Positions 16,748 through 27,359 of a stretch of DNA of 64,000 nucleotides are shown here, piece after piece. The translations under genes and the position numbers were made by a program. The notes under the pieces were generated by a model. That model was given only the letters and a program-made list of their open reading frames with translations, was not told where the DNA came from and ran no database searches. Numbering within the stretch: the stretch's first letter is position 1; every line of letters starts with the position of its first letter. Source of the DNA: Citrobacter telavivensis (GTDB taxonomy: Bacteria; Pseudomonadota; Gammaproteobacteria; Enterobacterales; Enterobacteriaceae); the NCBI GenBank assembly GCA_009363175.1, contig CP045205.1, forward strand, positions 4,154,001-4,218,000. Direction: 5' to 3'.

Positions 16748-16837
16748 GTGAGTGCAGGCGTGATAATCGGCATCGTGCTGATTTTCTTATTATTAGGTTA
16801 CCTGGTGTATGCATTAATCAATGCGGAGGCGTTCTGA
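16748..16837 (+). CDS. kdpF: K+-transporting ATPase small stabilising subunit
   Basis: The 29-aa single-helix peptide starts with GTG after CTGGAGGTGCACT and reads SAGVIIGIVLIFLLLGYLVY then ALINAEAF. It is almost the K-12 sequence. KdpF stabilises the KdpABC complex in the inner membrane. Its stop shares a base with the kdpA ATG (TGATG), so translation is coupled. Confidence 0.95.
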   Translation: MSAGVIIGIVLIFLLLGYLVYALINAEAF

Positions 16838-18516
16838 TGGCTGCGCAAGGATTTTTACTCATCTTCAGTTTCCTGGTGATTTTATTCGTACTCGCAAGAT
16901 CGTTAGGCACGGGCCTGGCGCGGCTGATCGGCAATAACTCGCTACCCGGTACGGCAGGTATTGAGCGCCTGATCTGGCGCGGGCTGGGCATTTCGTCACG
17001 CGAAATGAACTGGAAGCAGTACCTGCTGGCGATCCTCGCGCTGAATATGCTGGGGCTGACCATCCTGTTTCTGTTGTTGTTGTGGCAGAACCTTCTGCCG
17101 CTGAATCCACAGCAGCTGCCTGGCCTGTCGTGGCATCTGGCGCTCAACACCGCGGTCAGCTTTGTGGCTAACACCAACTGGCAGTCCTACAGCGGGGAAA
17201 CCACCTTAAGCTACTTCAGCCAGATGGCCGGACTGACGGTACAAAACTTTTTATCTGCCGCAACCGGGATCGCCGTGGTATTTGCCCTGATCCGCGCCTT
17301 TACGCGCCAGAGCATGAGCACGCTGGGCAATGCGTGGGTCGATCTGGTACGCATTACGCTGTGGATCTTATGCCCCATCGCGCTGGTGATTGCGCTGTTC
17401 TTTATTCAGCAAGGCAGCCTGCAAAACCTGCTGCCCTATCAACCCTTCACCACCCTTGAAGGCGTGCAACAACTGCTGCCGATGGGGCCAGTGGCCTCGC
17501 AGGAAGCCATCAAAATGCTGGGGACCAACGGCGGCGGTTTCTTTAACGCTAACTCTGCGCATCCATTCGAAAACCCCACTGCGCTGACCAACATGGTGCA
17601 AATGCTGGCGATCTTTTTAATTCCAGCCGCACTCTGCTTCGCGTTTGGCGACGCGGCAGGCGATCGTCGTCAGGGACGGATGCTGCTGTGGGCCATGTCG
17701 CTCATCTTTATCGTCTGCGTTGCGGTAGTGATGTGGGCAGAAGTTCAGGGCAACCCGCATCTGCTGCAGTTTGGCGCAGATTCCAGTCTCAATATGGAAG
17801 GTAAAGAGAGCCGCTTTGGCGTGCTGGTGAGCAGTCTGTTTGCCGTGGTCACGACGGCGGCCTCTTGCGGCGCGGTGATCGCCATGCACGACTCGTTGAC
17901 CGCGCTGGGCGGCATGGTGCCGATGTGGCTAATGCAAATTGGTGAAGTGGTATTCGGCGGCGTTGGTTCAGGTCTTTACGGCATGCTGCTGTTCGTGCTG
18001 CTGGCGGTGTTTATCGCCGGGCTGATGATTGGTCGCACACCGGAATACCTGGGCAAAAAAATTGATGTTCGCGAGATGAAAATGACCGCGCTGGCGATTC
18101 TGGTCACCCCTGCGCTGGTTTTACTCGGTACCGCGCTCGCCATGATGACCAATGCGGGACGTAGCGCCATGCTCAACCCCGGTCCACACGGCTTTAGTGA
18201 AGTGCTGTACGCCGTCTCTTCAGCGGCCAACAACAACGGCAGCGCCTTTGCCGGTCTGAGCGCCAACACCCCGTTCTGGAACTGCCTGCTGGCATTCTGC
18301 ATGTTTGTCGGCCGCTTCGGGGTCATCATCCCGGTGATGGCGATTGCCGGCTCGCTGGTGGCGAAAAAAAGCCAACCGGCCAGTCCTGGTACGCTGGCGA
18401 CCCACGGCGCGCTGTTTATCGGTTTACTGATAGGCACTGTGCTGTTAGTCGGCGCCCTGACCTTTATTCCCGCACTGGCGCTTGGCCCAGTCGCTGAACA
18501 TCTTTCCTTACGCTGA
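16837..18516 (+). CDS. kdpA: K+-transporting ATPase subunit A, ion channel
   Basis: The 559-aa integral protein binds and translocates K+ in the high-affinity Kdp pump. It belongs to the SKT superfamily with four filter-like segments. Clear ones are GTNGGGFFNANSAHPFENP near 230 and SSAANNNGSAFAGLS near 470; SYSGETTLSYFSQMAG lies near 115. It starts MAAQGFLLIFSFLV at the kdpF TGATG junction. Length is two residues above K-12. Confidence 0.98.
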   Translation: MAAQGFLLIFSFLVILFVLARSLGTGLARLIGNNSLPGTAGIERLIWRGLGISSREMNWKQYLLAILALNMLGLTILFLLLLWQNLLPLNPQQLPGLSWHLALNTAVSFVANTNWQSYSGETTLSYFSQMAGLTVQNFLSAATGIAVVFALIRAFTRQSMSTLGNAWVDLVRITLWILCPIALVIALFFIQQGSLQNLLPYQPFTTLEGVQQLLPMGPVASQEAIKMLGTNGGGFFNANSAHPFENPTALTNMVQMLAIFLIPAALCFAFGDAAGDRRQGRMLLWAMSLIFIVCVAVVMWAEVQGNPHLLQFGADSSLNMEGKESRFGVLVSSLFAVVTTAASCGAVIAMHDSLTALGGMVPMWLMQIGEVVFGGVGSGLYGMLLFVLLAVFIAGLMIGRTPEYLGKKIDVREMKMTALAILVTPALVLLGTALAMMTNAGRSAMLNPGPHGFSEVLYAVSSAANNNGSAFAGLSANTPFWNCLLAFCMFVGRFGVIIPVMAIAGSLVAKKSQPASPGTLATHGALFIGLLIGTVLLVGALTFIPALALGPVAEHLSLR

Positions 18517-18536
18517 GCAATGCGGAGCAGAATGTT

Positions 18537-20585
<2,049 letters not shown>

Positions 20586-20593
20586 GGTGTCTG

Positions 20594-21160
20594 ATGAGTG
20601 GTTTACGTCCGCTGTTCTCAACAATGATGTTCCTGATGCTGCTAACGGGCGGCGTGTATCCGCTGCTGACCACTGCGCTTGGGCAATGGTGGTTCCCGCA
20701 TCAGGCCAACGGTTCACTGATTCTGGATGACCACGGGGTGCGCGGTTCTGCGCTAATCGGGCAGAACTTTACCTCTGAAGGCTATTTCCAGGGACGGCCT
20801 TCGGCCACCGCTGAAATGCCCTATAATCCGATGGCTTCCGGCGGCAGTAATCTCGCCGTCAGTAACCCGGAACTGGATAAACAACTGCAAAGCCGGATCG
20901 CTGCCCTGCGCGCCGCCAACCCGCAGGCTAGTCGTAGCGTACCGGTGGAACTGGTCACCGCCTCCGCGAGCGGGCTGGACAACAACCTGACGCCCGCCGC
21001 GGTGGCGTGGCAAATCCCTCGCGTGGCGCAGGCTCGCCATCTCACCATTGAACAGGTGACGCGACTGGTTGCAAAATACACGCAGAAACCGCCGGTGAGC
21101 TTTATCGGTCCGTCGGTGGTCAATATTGTGGAACTCAATTTAGCGCTGGACGGGCTCTGA
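20594..21160 (+). CDS. kdpC: K+-transporting ATPase subunit C
   Basis: The 188-aa protein has one N-terminal helix and a periplasmic domain that stabilises the Kdp complex and aids K+ capture. Family marks are GVYPLLTTALGQWWFPHQA, GSALIGQNFTSEGYFQGRPSA and LVTASASGLDNNLTP. The start MSGLRPLF is the K-12 start, with TGAGGTGTCTG just upstream; an ATG four codons earlier overlaps kdpB and is less likely. The stop shares an A with the kdpD ATG. Confidence 0.96.
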   Translation: MSGLRPLFSTMMFLMLLTGGVYPLLTTALGQWWFPHQANGSLILDDHGVRGSALIGQNFTSEGYFQGRPSATAEMPYNPMASGGSNLAVSNPELDKQLQSRIAALRAANPQASRSVPVELVTASASGLDNNLTPAAVAWQIPRVAQARHLTIEQVTRLVAKYTQKPPVSFIGPSVVNIVELNLALDGL

Positions 21161-23847
21161 TGGTTGATGATGACGTTTTACGCCCCGATCCCGATCGCCT
21201 GCTGGAGCAGGCGGTTGCCCCGCATCGCGGAAAACTGAAAATTTTCTTCGGTGCCTGTGCGGGCGTCGGAAAAACCTGGGCCATGCTCGCCGAAGCCCAA
21301 CGCCTGCGCGCACAGGGACTGGACATCCTGATTGGCGTGGTGGAAACGCACGGACGCAAAGAGACCGCTGCCCTGCTGGACGGTCTCAGCATCCTGCCAT
21401 TGAGGCGGCAGGCACGCCACGGACGACATATCAGCGAGTTCGATCTCGATGCGGCGCTCGCCCGTCGTCCGGCGCTGATCTTAATGGATGAACTGGCGCA
21501 CAGTAATGCGCCAGGCTCACGTCATCCCAAGCGCTGGCAGGACATTGAAGAACTGCTCGATGCCGGTATTGATGTCTTTACCACCGTCAACGTGCAGCAT
21601 CTTGAAAGCCTGAACGACGTGGTCAGTGGCGTGACGGGAATTCAGGTACGCGAAACCGTACCGGATCCGTTTTTTGACGCTGCCGACGAGGTGGTGCTGG
21701 TCGACCTGCCTCCTGACGATCTGCGTCAGCGCCTGAAAGAGGGCAAAGTCTATATCGCCGGACAGGCCGAGCGCGCTATCGAACACTTCTTCCGCAAGGG
21801 CAATTTAATCGCGCTACGCGAGCTGGCGCTGCGCCGTACCGCCGATCGGGTGGACGATCAGATGCGCGCATGGCGGGGCCGTCCAGGTGAAGAAAAGGTC
21901 TGGCATACCCGTGACGCCATTCTGCTCTGCATTGGTCACAACACCGGCAGTGAAAAACTGGTGCGCACCGCCGCGCGACTGGCATCTCGACTGGGCAGCG
22001 TCTGGCACGCCGTCTACGTCGAAACGCCGGCGCTGCATCGTCTGCCCGAAAAGCAGCGGCGTAATATTCTGCATGCCCTGCGACTGGCGCAAGAGTTAGG
22101 CGCGGAAACCGCCACGCTGTCCGACCCCAGTGAAGACAAAGCGGTGGTTCGCTACGCCCGCGAGCACAATCTGGGAAAAATTGTGCTGGGACGCCCGACC
22201 ACGCGGCGCTGGTGGCACCGGGATTCGTTTGCCGACCGGCTGGCGAAACGCGCGCCGGAACTGGATCTGATGGTTGTTGCCCTGGACGATCCGCCGGTCA
22301 GGGCGCTGACGTCTGTGCCTGATACCCGCGCCTTTAAGGACAAATGGCGGGTGCAAATTCAGGGCGGTCTGGTCGCTGTCGCACTCTGCGCCCTTACCAC
22401 CTTTATTGCCAGCCAGTGGCTGGCCGCCTTTGATGCCGCTAACCTGGTGATGCTCTATCTACTTGGCGTGGTGGTCATCGCGCTCTTCTATGGCCGCTGG
22501 CCGTCGGTGTTTGCCACCTTTATTAGCGTGGTCAGTTTTGACCTGTTTTTCATTGCGCCACGCGGCACGCTCGCCGTCTCAGACGTGCAGTATCTCCTCA
22601 CCTTTGGCGTCATGCTGACGGTGGGCCTGATCGTCGGTAACCTGACGGCGGGGGTGCGTTACCAGGCCCGCGTCGCGCGCTATCGGGAACAGAGAACGCG
22701 TCATCTTTATGAGATGTCGAAAGCGCTGGCGATGGGACGCCGTGCACACGATATCGCCACCACCAGCGAACAATTTATTGCCTCCACGTTTCATGCCCGC
22801 AGCCAGATTTTGTTGCCGGATGAAGAGGGTAAACTGAGCGCCCTCACCCACCAGCAGGGAATGACGCCCTGGGATGATGCCATTGCCCGCTGGAGCTTTG
22901 ATAAAGGGTTACCGGCGGGCGCCGGCACCGATACCCTGCCCGGCGTGCCGTACCAGATCCTGCCTTTACGCAGTGCCGACAAAACACACGGACTGGTGGT
23001 TGTTGAACCGGGCAATTTGCGCCAGTTGATGATCCCCGAACAGCAGCGACTGCTGGAAACGTTCACCCTGCTGGTAGCGAATGCGCTGGAGCGCCTGACC
23101 TTAACGGCCAGCGAAGAACTGGCGCGGATGGCCAGCGAACGTGAAAGCCTGCGAAACGCCCTGCTCGCCGCGCTTTCTCACGACCTGCGTACCCCGCTAA
23201 CCGTGCTGTTTGGTCAGGCGGAAATCCTCACGCTCGACCTCGCCAGCGAAGGCTCGCCCCATGCCAGACAGGCCAGCGAAATTCGCCAGCATGTGCTGAA
23301 TACCACCCGCCTGGTCAACAATCTGTTGGATATGGCACGCATTCAGTCGGGCGGTTTCAACCTCAAGAAAGAGTGGCTGACGCTGGAAGAAGTGGTCGGC
23401 AGCGCGCTGAAAATGCTGGAACCCGGCCTGGTTCATCCGGTGAATCTTTCCCTGCCCGCGCCGCTGACCCTCATTCATGTCGATGGCCCGCTGTTCGAGC
23501 GGGTGCTGATTAACCTGCTGGAAAATGCCATCAAATATGCCGGACCGCAGGCGGAGATCGGTATCGACGCACACGTGGCAGACAAACATCTGCAACTTGA
23601 CGTCTGGGATAATGGGCCGGGCATTCCGCAAGGTCAGGAGCAGCGCGTTTTCGATAAATTCGCGCGGGGGAACAAAGAGTCAGCGGTGCCGGGCGTTGGG
23701 CTGGGGCTGGCCATTTGTCGGGCGATTGTGGAAGTGCATGGCGGGACAATTGCCGTCTATAATCGCCCTCAGGGCGGTGCCTGTTTCCGTGTTACACTGG
23801 TGCAAGAAGCCCCGCCAGAACTTGAAGATTTTCATGAGGATATGTGA
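21160..23847 (+). CDS. kdpD: Osmosensitive K+ channel sensor histidine kinase
   Basis: The 895-aa sensor controls kdpFABC through KdpE. Residues about 20-230 form the KdpD domain with Walker A GACAGVGKTWAM. A USP-like domain follows, then four membrane helices (about 400-500). A GAF-like region, the dimerisation helix with the phosphorylated His in LSHDLRTPLTVLFGQAE (about 674) and the HATPase domain (ENAIKYAG, DNGPGIPQGQ, GVGLGLAICRAIVE) complete it. It is one residue longer than K-12. It starts on the kdpC stop (TGATGG), and its own stop overlaps the kdpE GTG. Confidence 0.98.
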   Translation: MVDDDVLRPDPDRLLEQAVAPHRGKLKIFFGACAGVGKTWAMLAEAQRLRAQGLDILIGVVETHGRKETAALLDGLSILPLRRQARHGRHISEFDLDAALARRPALILMDELAHSNAPGSRHPKRWQDIEELLDAGIDVFTTVNVQHLESLNDVVSGVTGIQVRETVPDPFFDAADEVVLVDLPPDDLRQRLKEGKVYIAGQAERAIEHFFRKGNLIALRELALRRTADRVDDQMRAWRGRPGEEKVWHTRDAILLCIGHNTGSEKLVRTAARLASRLGSVWHAVYVETPALHRLPEKQRRNILHALRLAQELGAETATLSDPSEDKAVVRYAREHNLGKIVLGRPTTRRWWHRDSFADRLAKRAPELDLMVVALDDPPVRALTSVPDTRAFKDKWRVQIQGGLVAVALCALTTFIASQWLAAFDAANLVMLYLLGVVVIALFYGRWPSVFATFISVVSFDLFFIAPRGTLAVSDVQYLLTFGVMLTVGLIVGNLTAGVRYQARVARYREQRTRHLYEMSKALAMGRRAHDIATTSEQFIASTFHARSQILLPDEEGKLSALTHQQGMTPWDDAIARWSFDKGLPAGAGTDTLPGVPYQILPLRSADKTHGLVVVEPGNLRQLMIPEQQRLLETFTLLVANALERLTLTASEELARMASERESLRNALLAALSHDLRTPLTVLFGQAEILTLDLASEGSPHARQASEIRQHVLNTTRLVNNLLDMARIQSGGFNLKKEWLTLEEVVGSALKMLEPGLVHPVNLSLPAPLTLIHVDGPLFERVLINLLENAIKYAGPQAEIGIDAHVADKHLQLDVWDNGPGIPQGQEQRVFDKFARGNKESAVPGVGLGLAICRAIVEVHGGTIAVYNRPQGGACFRVTLVQEAPPELEDFHEDM

Positions 23848-24521
23848 CAAACGTTCTGATTGTTGAAGATGAGCAAGCCATTCGCCGCTTTCTGCGTACC
23901 GCGCTGGAAGCCGATGGTCTGCGCGTGTACGAAGCCGAGACCCTTCAACGCGGCTTGCTGGAGGCGGCAACGCGCAAGCCCGATCTCATTATTCTCGATC
24001 TCGGCCTGCCGGATGGTGATGGTATTGATTTTATTCGCGACCTGCGACAGTGGAGCGCCGTCCCGGTGATTGTGCTCTCTGCCCGTAGCGAAGAGAGTGA
24101 CAAAATTGCCGCGCTGGACGCGGGTGCCGATGACTATCTGAGCAAGCCTTTTGGCATTGGCGAGTTACAGGCGCGCCTGCGCGTTGCCCTGCGCCGTCAT
24201 TCCGCCACCCCCTCCCCCGAACCGGTGGTGCGCTTTTCCGATGTGGAGGTAGACCTCGCTGCACATCTGATTCATCGCGGTGAAACGGAAATCCACCTGA
24301 CGCCGATTGAGTTTCGCCTGCTGGCCGTATTGCTTAACAACGCCGGAAAAGTGCTTACCCAGCGCCAGTTGTTGAACCAGGTCTGGGGACCGAACGCCGT
24401 CGAGCACAGTCACTATTTGCGTATTTATATGGGCCACTTGCGACAGAAACTGGAGCATGATCCCGCCCGACCCCGCCATTTCATTACCGAAACCGGCATT
24501 GGCTATCGTTTTATGCCCTGA
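23844..24521 (+). CDS. kdpE: KDP operon response regulator
   Basis: The 225-aa OmpR-type regulator has a receiver domain with D52 (IILDLGLPDGDG), K in YLSKPFGIGEL, and a C-terminal winged helix (IEFRLLAVLLNN, HYLRIYMGHLRQKLE). It activates kdpFABC at low K+ or high osmolarity. The start is GTG, overlapping the kdpD stop (ATGTGACA), as in K-12, and implies coupled synthesis of sensor and regulator. An AT-only hairpin with a T run follows at about 24550-24574. Confidence 0.97.
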   Translation: MTNVLIVEDEQAIRRFLRTALEADGLRVYEAETLQRGLLEAATRKPDLIILDLGLPDGDGIDFIRDLRQWSAVPVIVLSARSEESDKIAALDAGADDYLSKPFGIGELQARLRVALRRHSATPSPEPVVRFSDVEVDLAAHLIHRGETEIHLTPIEFRLLAVLLNNAGKVLTQRQLLNQVWGPNAVEHSHYLRIYMGHLRQKLEHDPARPRHFITETGIGYRFMP

Positions 24522-24799
24522 ATGGTTATTCATTTATTTTAAATAAAACAAAAATAATATCTTTATTATTTTTTGTGTCACAATAGATATATTTCCCATC
24601 ACAAGTAAAATCCTAAAAAAATAATAAAATACATTTATATAACATATAAATAACAATGTGATATCTTATCGCACGATATGCATAAACAGCGACTAATTAT
24701 TTTGAAAATGATCGTTTATTATTGATCCCCTTCACAGAATGATGCCATTTCCTGGATAAAATACCCTCACCTTCCACTCATCCAGTAAAGGTAAGCAAA
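24522..24799. other. AT-rich kdpE-speFL intergenic region
   Basis: This 278-bp gap is much richer in A+T than its neighbours. It contains an AT hairpin AAATAATA-TCTT-TATTATTT followed by T (24551-24574) that may end kdp transcription, and it must carry the speFL-speF-potE promoter. No gene is seen. The composition suggests possible H-NS binding, which is inference. Confidence 0.65.
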
Positions 24800-24904
24800 A
24801 TGGAAAATAATAGCCGTACAATGCCCCATATAAGGCGGACAACGCATATTATGATGTTTGCCCACCGTAATAGCTTTGACTTTCATTTCTTTAATGCCCG
24901 TTAG
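24800..24904 (+). CDS. speFL: Ornithine-sensing arrest leader peptide SpeFL
   Basis: The 34-codon reading frame begins MENNSRTMPHIRRTTHIM and ends HRNSFDFHFFNAR, close to the K-12 speFL product; I see one change, KF to MF, near residue 19. In E. coli the nascent peptide stalls ribosomes in the presence of L-ornithine, which prevents Rho-dependent termination and turns on speF-potE. The ribosome region AAAGGTAAGCAAA precedes the ATG. The distal HFF-N-AR part needed for stalling is unchanged. It is too short for routine gene calling. Confidence 0.93.
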   Translation: MENNSRTMPHIRRTTHIMMFAHRNSFDFHFFNAR

Positions 24905-25160
24905 TCTTTCGACTATGGGCACTCCAGCATACAGGTCTTCCTGACTCGCTGTATCACAGGCTCACGCCTGTATTCCTCAGTGCTCACTCTGCTTAAGCCT
25001 TGATTCGCCTGTGACCGGACAGGTAAGGTTTTTTGCATCCTAAAAAAAGCAATTTACTGATTTATTTATCAGGGGACACACTTTGCTTTTATTCCGGAGT
25101 TATCAGTTTCTCATTCGAGAAATTGAGGACCTGCTATTACCTGAAAATAAAGAGATGAAA
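24905..25160 (+). promoter_or_regulatory. speFL-speF attenuator leader
   Basis: The segment between speFL and speF contains two hairpins: ACAGGC-TCAC-GCCTGT at 24956-24971 and CCTGT-GACCGG-ACAGG at 25008-25023. The second is followed by TAAGG and TTTTTT. A C-rich, G-poor stretch (about 24920-25000) could bind Rho. The layout fits the ornithine-controlled leader known in E. coli, where arrest at speFL shields the Rho site. Confidence 0.75.
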
Positions 25161-27359
25161 ATGTCTGAATTAAAAATTGCCGTGAGTCGTTCTTGTCCTG
25201 ACTGTTTTTCTACACAACGCACGATTGTGAATGTTGATGAAAGCCATTTTATTGATGTGGCTGCAGTGGTGTTATCTGTCAATGATATTGAACGTGGAAA
25301 ACTCGATGAAATTGACGCGACCGGCTACGGTATTCCCGTCTTCATCGCAACGGAAGAGGAAGAGCGCGTTCCGGCAGAATATCTACCACGCATTTCGGGC
25401 GTATTTGAATGTCACGAAGCCCGTACCGCTTTCTACGGTCGTCAGTTAGAAACGGCAGCCAGCCATTACGAAACGCAATTACGACCCCCGTTCTTCCGCG
25501 CGCTGGTTGACTATGTTAACCAGGGGAACAGCGCCTTCGACTGCCCAGGACACCAGGGTGGCGAGTTTTTCCGCCGTCACCCGGCTGGCAACCAGTTCGT
25601 GGAATATTTTGGCGAAGCGCTTTTCCGCTCCGACCTGTGTAATGCCGACGTGGCAATGGGCGATTTGCTGATCCACGAAGGCGCGCCGTGCATTGCCCAG
25701 CAGCATGCCGCGAAGGTGTTTAATGCCGATAAAACCTACTTTGTGCTGAACGGAACCTCTTCGTCCAACAAAGTGGTGCTTAACGCGCTGCTCACTCCGG
25801 GCGATCTGGTGCTCTTCGACCGCAACAACCATAAGTCAAACCATCACGGCGCGTTATTGCAGGCGGGCGCAACGCCGGTCTATCTGGAAACGGCGCGTAA
25901 CCCGTACGGTTTCATCGGCGGGATCGATGCTCATTGTTTTGAAGAGAGCTATCTGCGTGAGTTAGTTAGCGAAGTGGCACCACCACGTTCCCGGGATGCA
26001 CGTCCGTTCCGTCTTGCCGTCATCCAGTTAGGGACCTACGACGGCACGATTTATAACGCGCGTCAGGTGGTGGATAAGATTGGTCACCTTTGCGACTACA
26101 TCCTGTTCGACTCCGCCTGGGTAGGCTATGAGCAGTTTATCCCGATGATGGCGGATTGCTCACCACTCCTGCTGGAACTGAACGAAAACGATCCGGGTAT
26201 TCTGGTGACGCAGTCGGTTCACAAGCAGCAGGCAGGCTTCTCCCAGACCTCGCAAATACACAAAAAAGACAGCCATATCAAAGGCCAGTCGCGTTATGTA
26301 CCGCATAAACGCATGAATAATGCGTTTATGATGCACGCCTCCACCAGCCCGTTCTATCCGCTGTTTGCGGCGCTGGATATTAACGCCAAAATGCACGAAG
26401 GCGTCAGTGGTCGCAATATGTGGATGGATTGCGTGGCGAACGGTATCGACGCCCGTAAGCTGATCCTCGATAACTGCCATCATATTCGCCCGTTCGTTCC
26501 GCAATGGATTGAGGGTAAACCGTGGCAGTCTTACCCTACCGCGGAAATTGCGAATGACCTGCGCTTCTTCCACTTCGTCCCGGGCGAACGCTGGCATGCG
26601 TTTGAAGGGTACGCCGAGCATCAATACTTTGTTGACCCCTGCAAACTGCTGCTGACCACGCCGGGGATCAACGCACATAGCGGCGAATACGACACCTTCG
26701 GCGTCCCGGCAACCATCCTTGCCAACTTCCTGCGTGAAAATGGCGTGGTGCCGGAAAAATGCGACCTCAACTCGATCCTGTTCCTGCTGACCCCGGCGGA
26801 AGATATGGCAAAACTGCAACAGCTCGTCGCCCTGTTGGTGCGTTTCGAGCGGTTGCTGGAGTCTGATGCGCCACTGGCTGATGTACTGCCGTCGCTCTAC
26901 AAACAGCACGAAGCGCGCTATGCCGGTTATACCCTGCGCCAGCTGTGTCAGGAGATGCACGACCTGTACGCACGCCATAACGTGAAGCAGCTGCAAAAAG
27001 AGATGTTCCGTAAGTCGCATTTCCCGCGCGTTAGCATGAACCCTCAGGAAGCCAACTACGCGTATCTGCGTGGTGAAGTGGATCTGGTGCCTCTGCCAGA
27101 AGCCGAAGGCCGCATTGCCGCTGAAGGCGCGCTCCCTTACCCGCCAGGCGTGCTGTGCGTGGTTCCGGGGGAAGTCTGGGGCGGCGCGGTACTGCGTTAC
27201 TTCAGCGCGCTGGAGGAAGGGATCAACCTGCTGCCCGGTTTTGCGCCGGAGCTTCAGGGTGTGTACGTCAAAGAGTGCGATGGTCGCAAACAGGTGTGGT
27301 GCTACGTGATTAAACCCCGCGAAGCACAGACTGGCCTGTTGAAAGGAGAAGCATTATGA
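25161..27359 (+). CDS. speF: inducible ornithine decarboxylase
   Basis: The 732-aa PLP enzyme converts ornithine to putrescine and CO2 at low pH. Domains run wing/CheY-like N-terminus, aminotransferase fold with the PLP lysine in TQSVHKQQAGFSQTS, and C-terminal domain. Other marks are FDCPGHQGGEFFRRHPAG and VLNGTSSSNKVV. The start MSELKIAVSRSCPDCF gives the K-12 length. A further ATG is two codons upstream, and a longer frame to 25083 runs into the regulatory leader and is rejected. It overlaps potE by 4 bp (ATGA). Confidence 0.97.
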   Translation: MSELKIAVSRSCPDCFSTQRTIVNVDESHFIDVAAVVLSVNDIERGKLDEIDATGYGIPVFIATEEEERVPAEYLPRISGVFECHEARTAFYGRQLETAASHYETQLRPPFFRALVDYVNQGNSAFDCPGHQGGEFFRRHPAGNQFVEYFGEALFRSDLCNADVAMGDLLIHEGAPCIAQQHAAKVFNADKTYFVLNGTSSSNKVVLNALLTPGDLVLFDRNNHKSNHHGALLQAGATPVYLETARNPYGFIGGIDAHCFEESYLRELVSEVAPPRSRDARPFRLAVIQLGTYDGTIYNARQVVDKIGHLCDYILFDSAWVGYEQFIPMMADCSPLLLELNENDPGILVTQSVHKQQAGFSQTSQIHKKDSHIKGQSRYVPHKRMNNAFMMHASTSPFYPLFAALDINAKMHEGVSGRNMWMDCVANGIDARKLILDNCHHIRPFVPQWIEGKPWQSYPTAEIANDLRFFHFVPGERWHAFEGYAEHQYFVDPCKLLLTTPGINAHSGEYDTFGVPATILANFLRENGVVPEKCDLNSILFLLTPAEDMAKLQQLVALLVRFERLLESDAPLADVLPSLYKQHEARYAGYTLRQLCQEMHDLYARHNVKQLQKEMFRKSHFPRVSMNPQEANYAYLRGEVDLVPLPEAEGRIAAEGALPYPPGVLCVVPGEVWGGAVLRYFSALEEGINLLPGFAPELQGVYVKECDGRKQVWCYVIKPREAQTGLLKGEAL

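Noticed and set aside
25083..25160. 26-codon N-terminal extension of SpeF
   Set aside because: It lies in the regulatory leader, is unlike other SpeF proteins, and the 732-aa form matches K-12 exactly in length.
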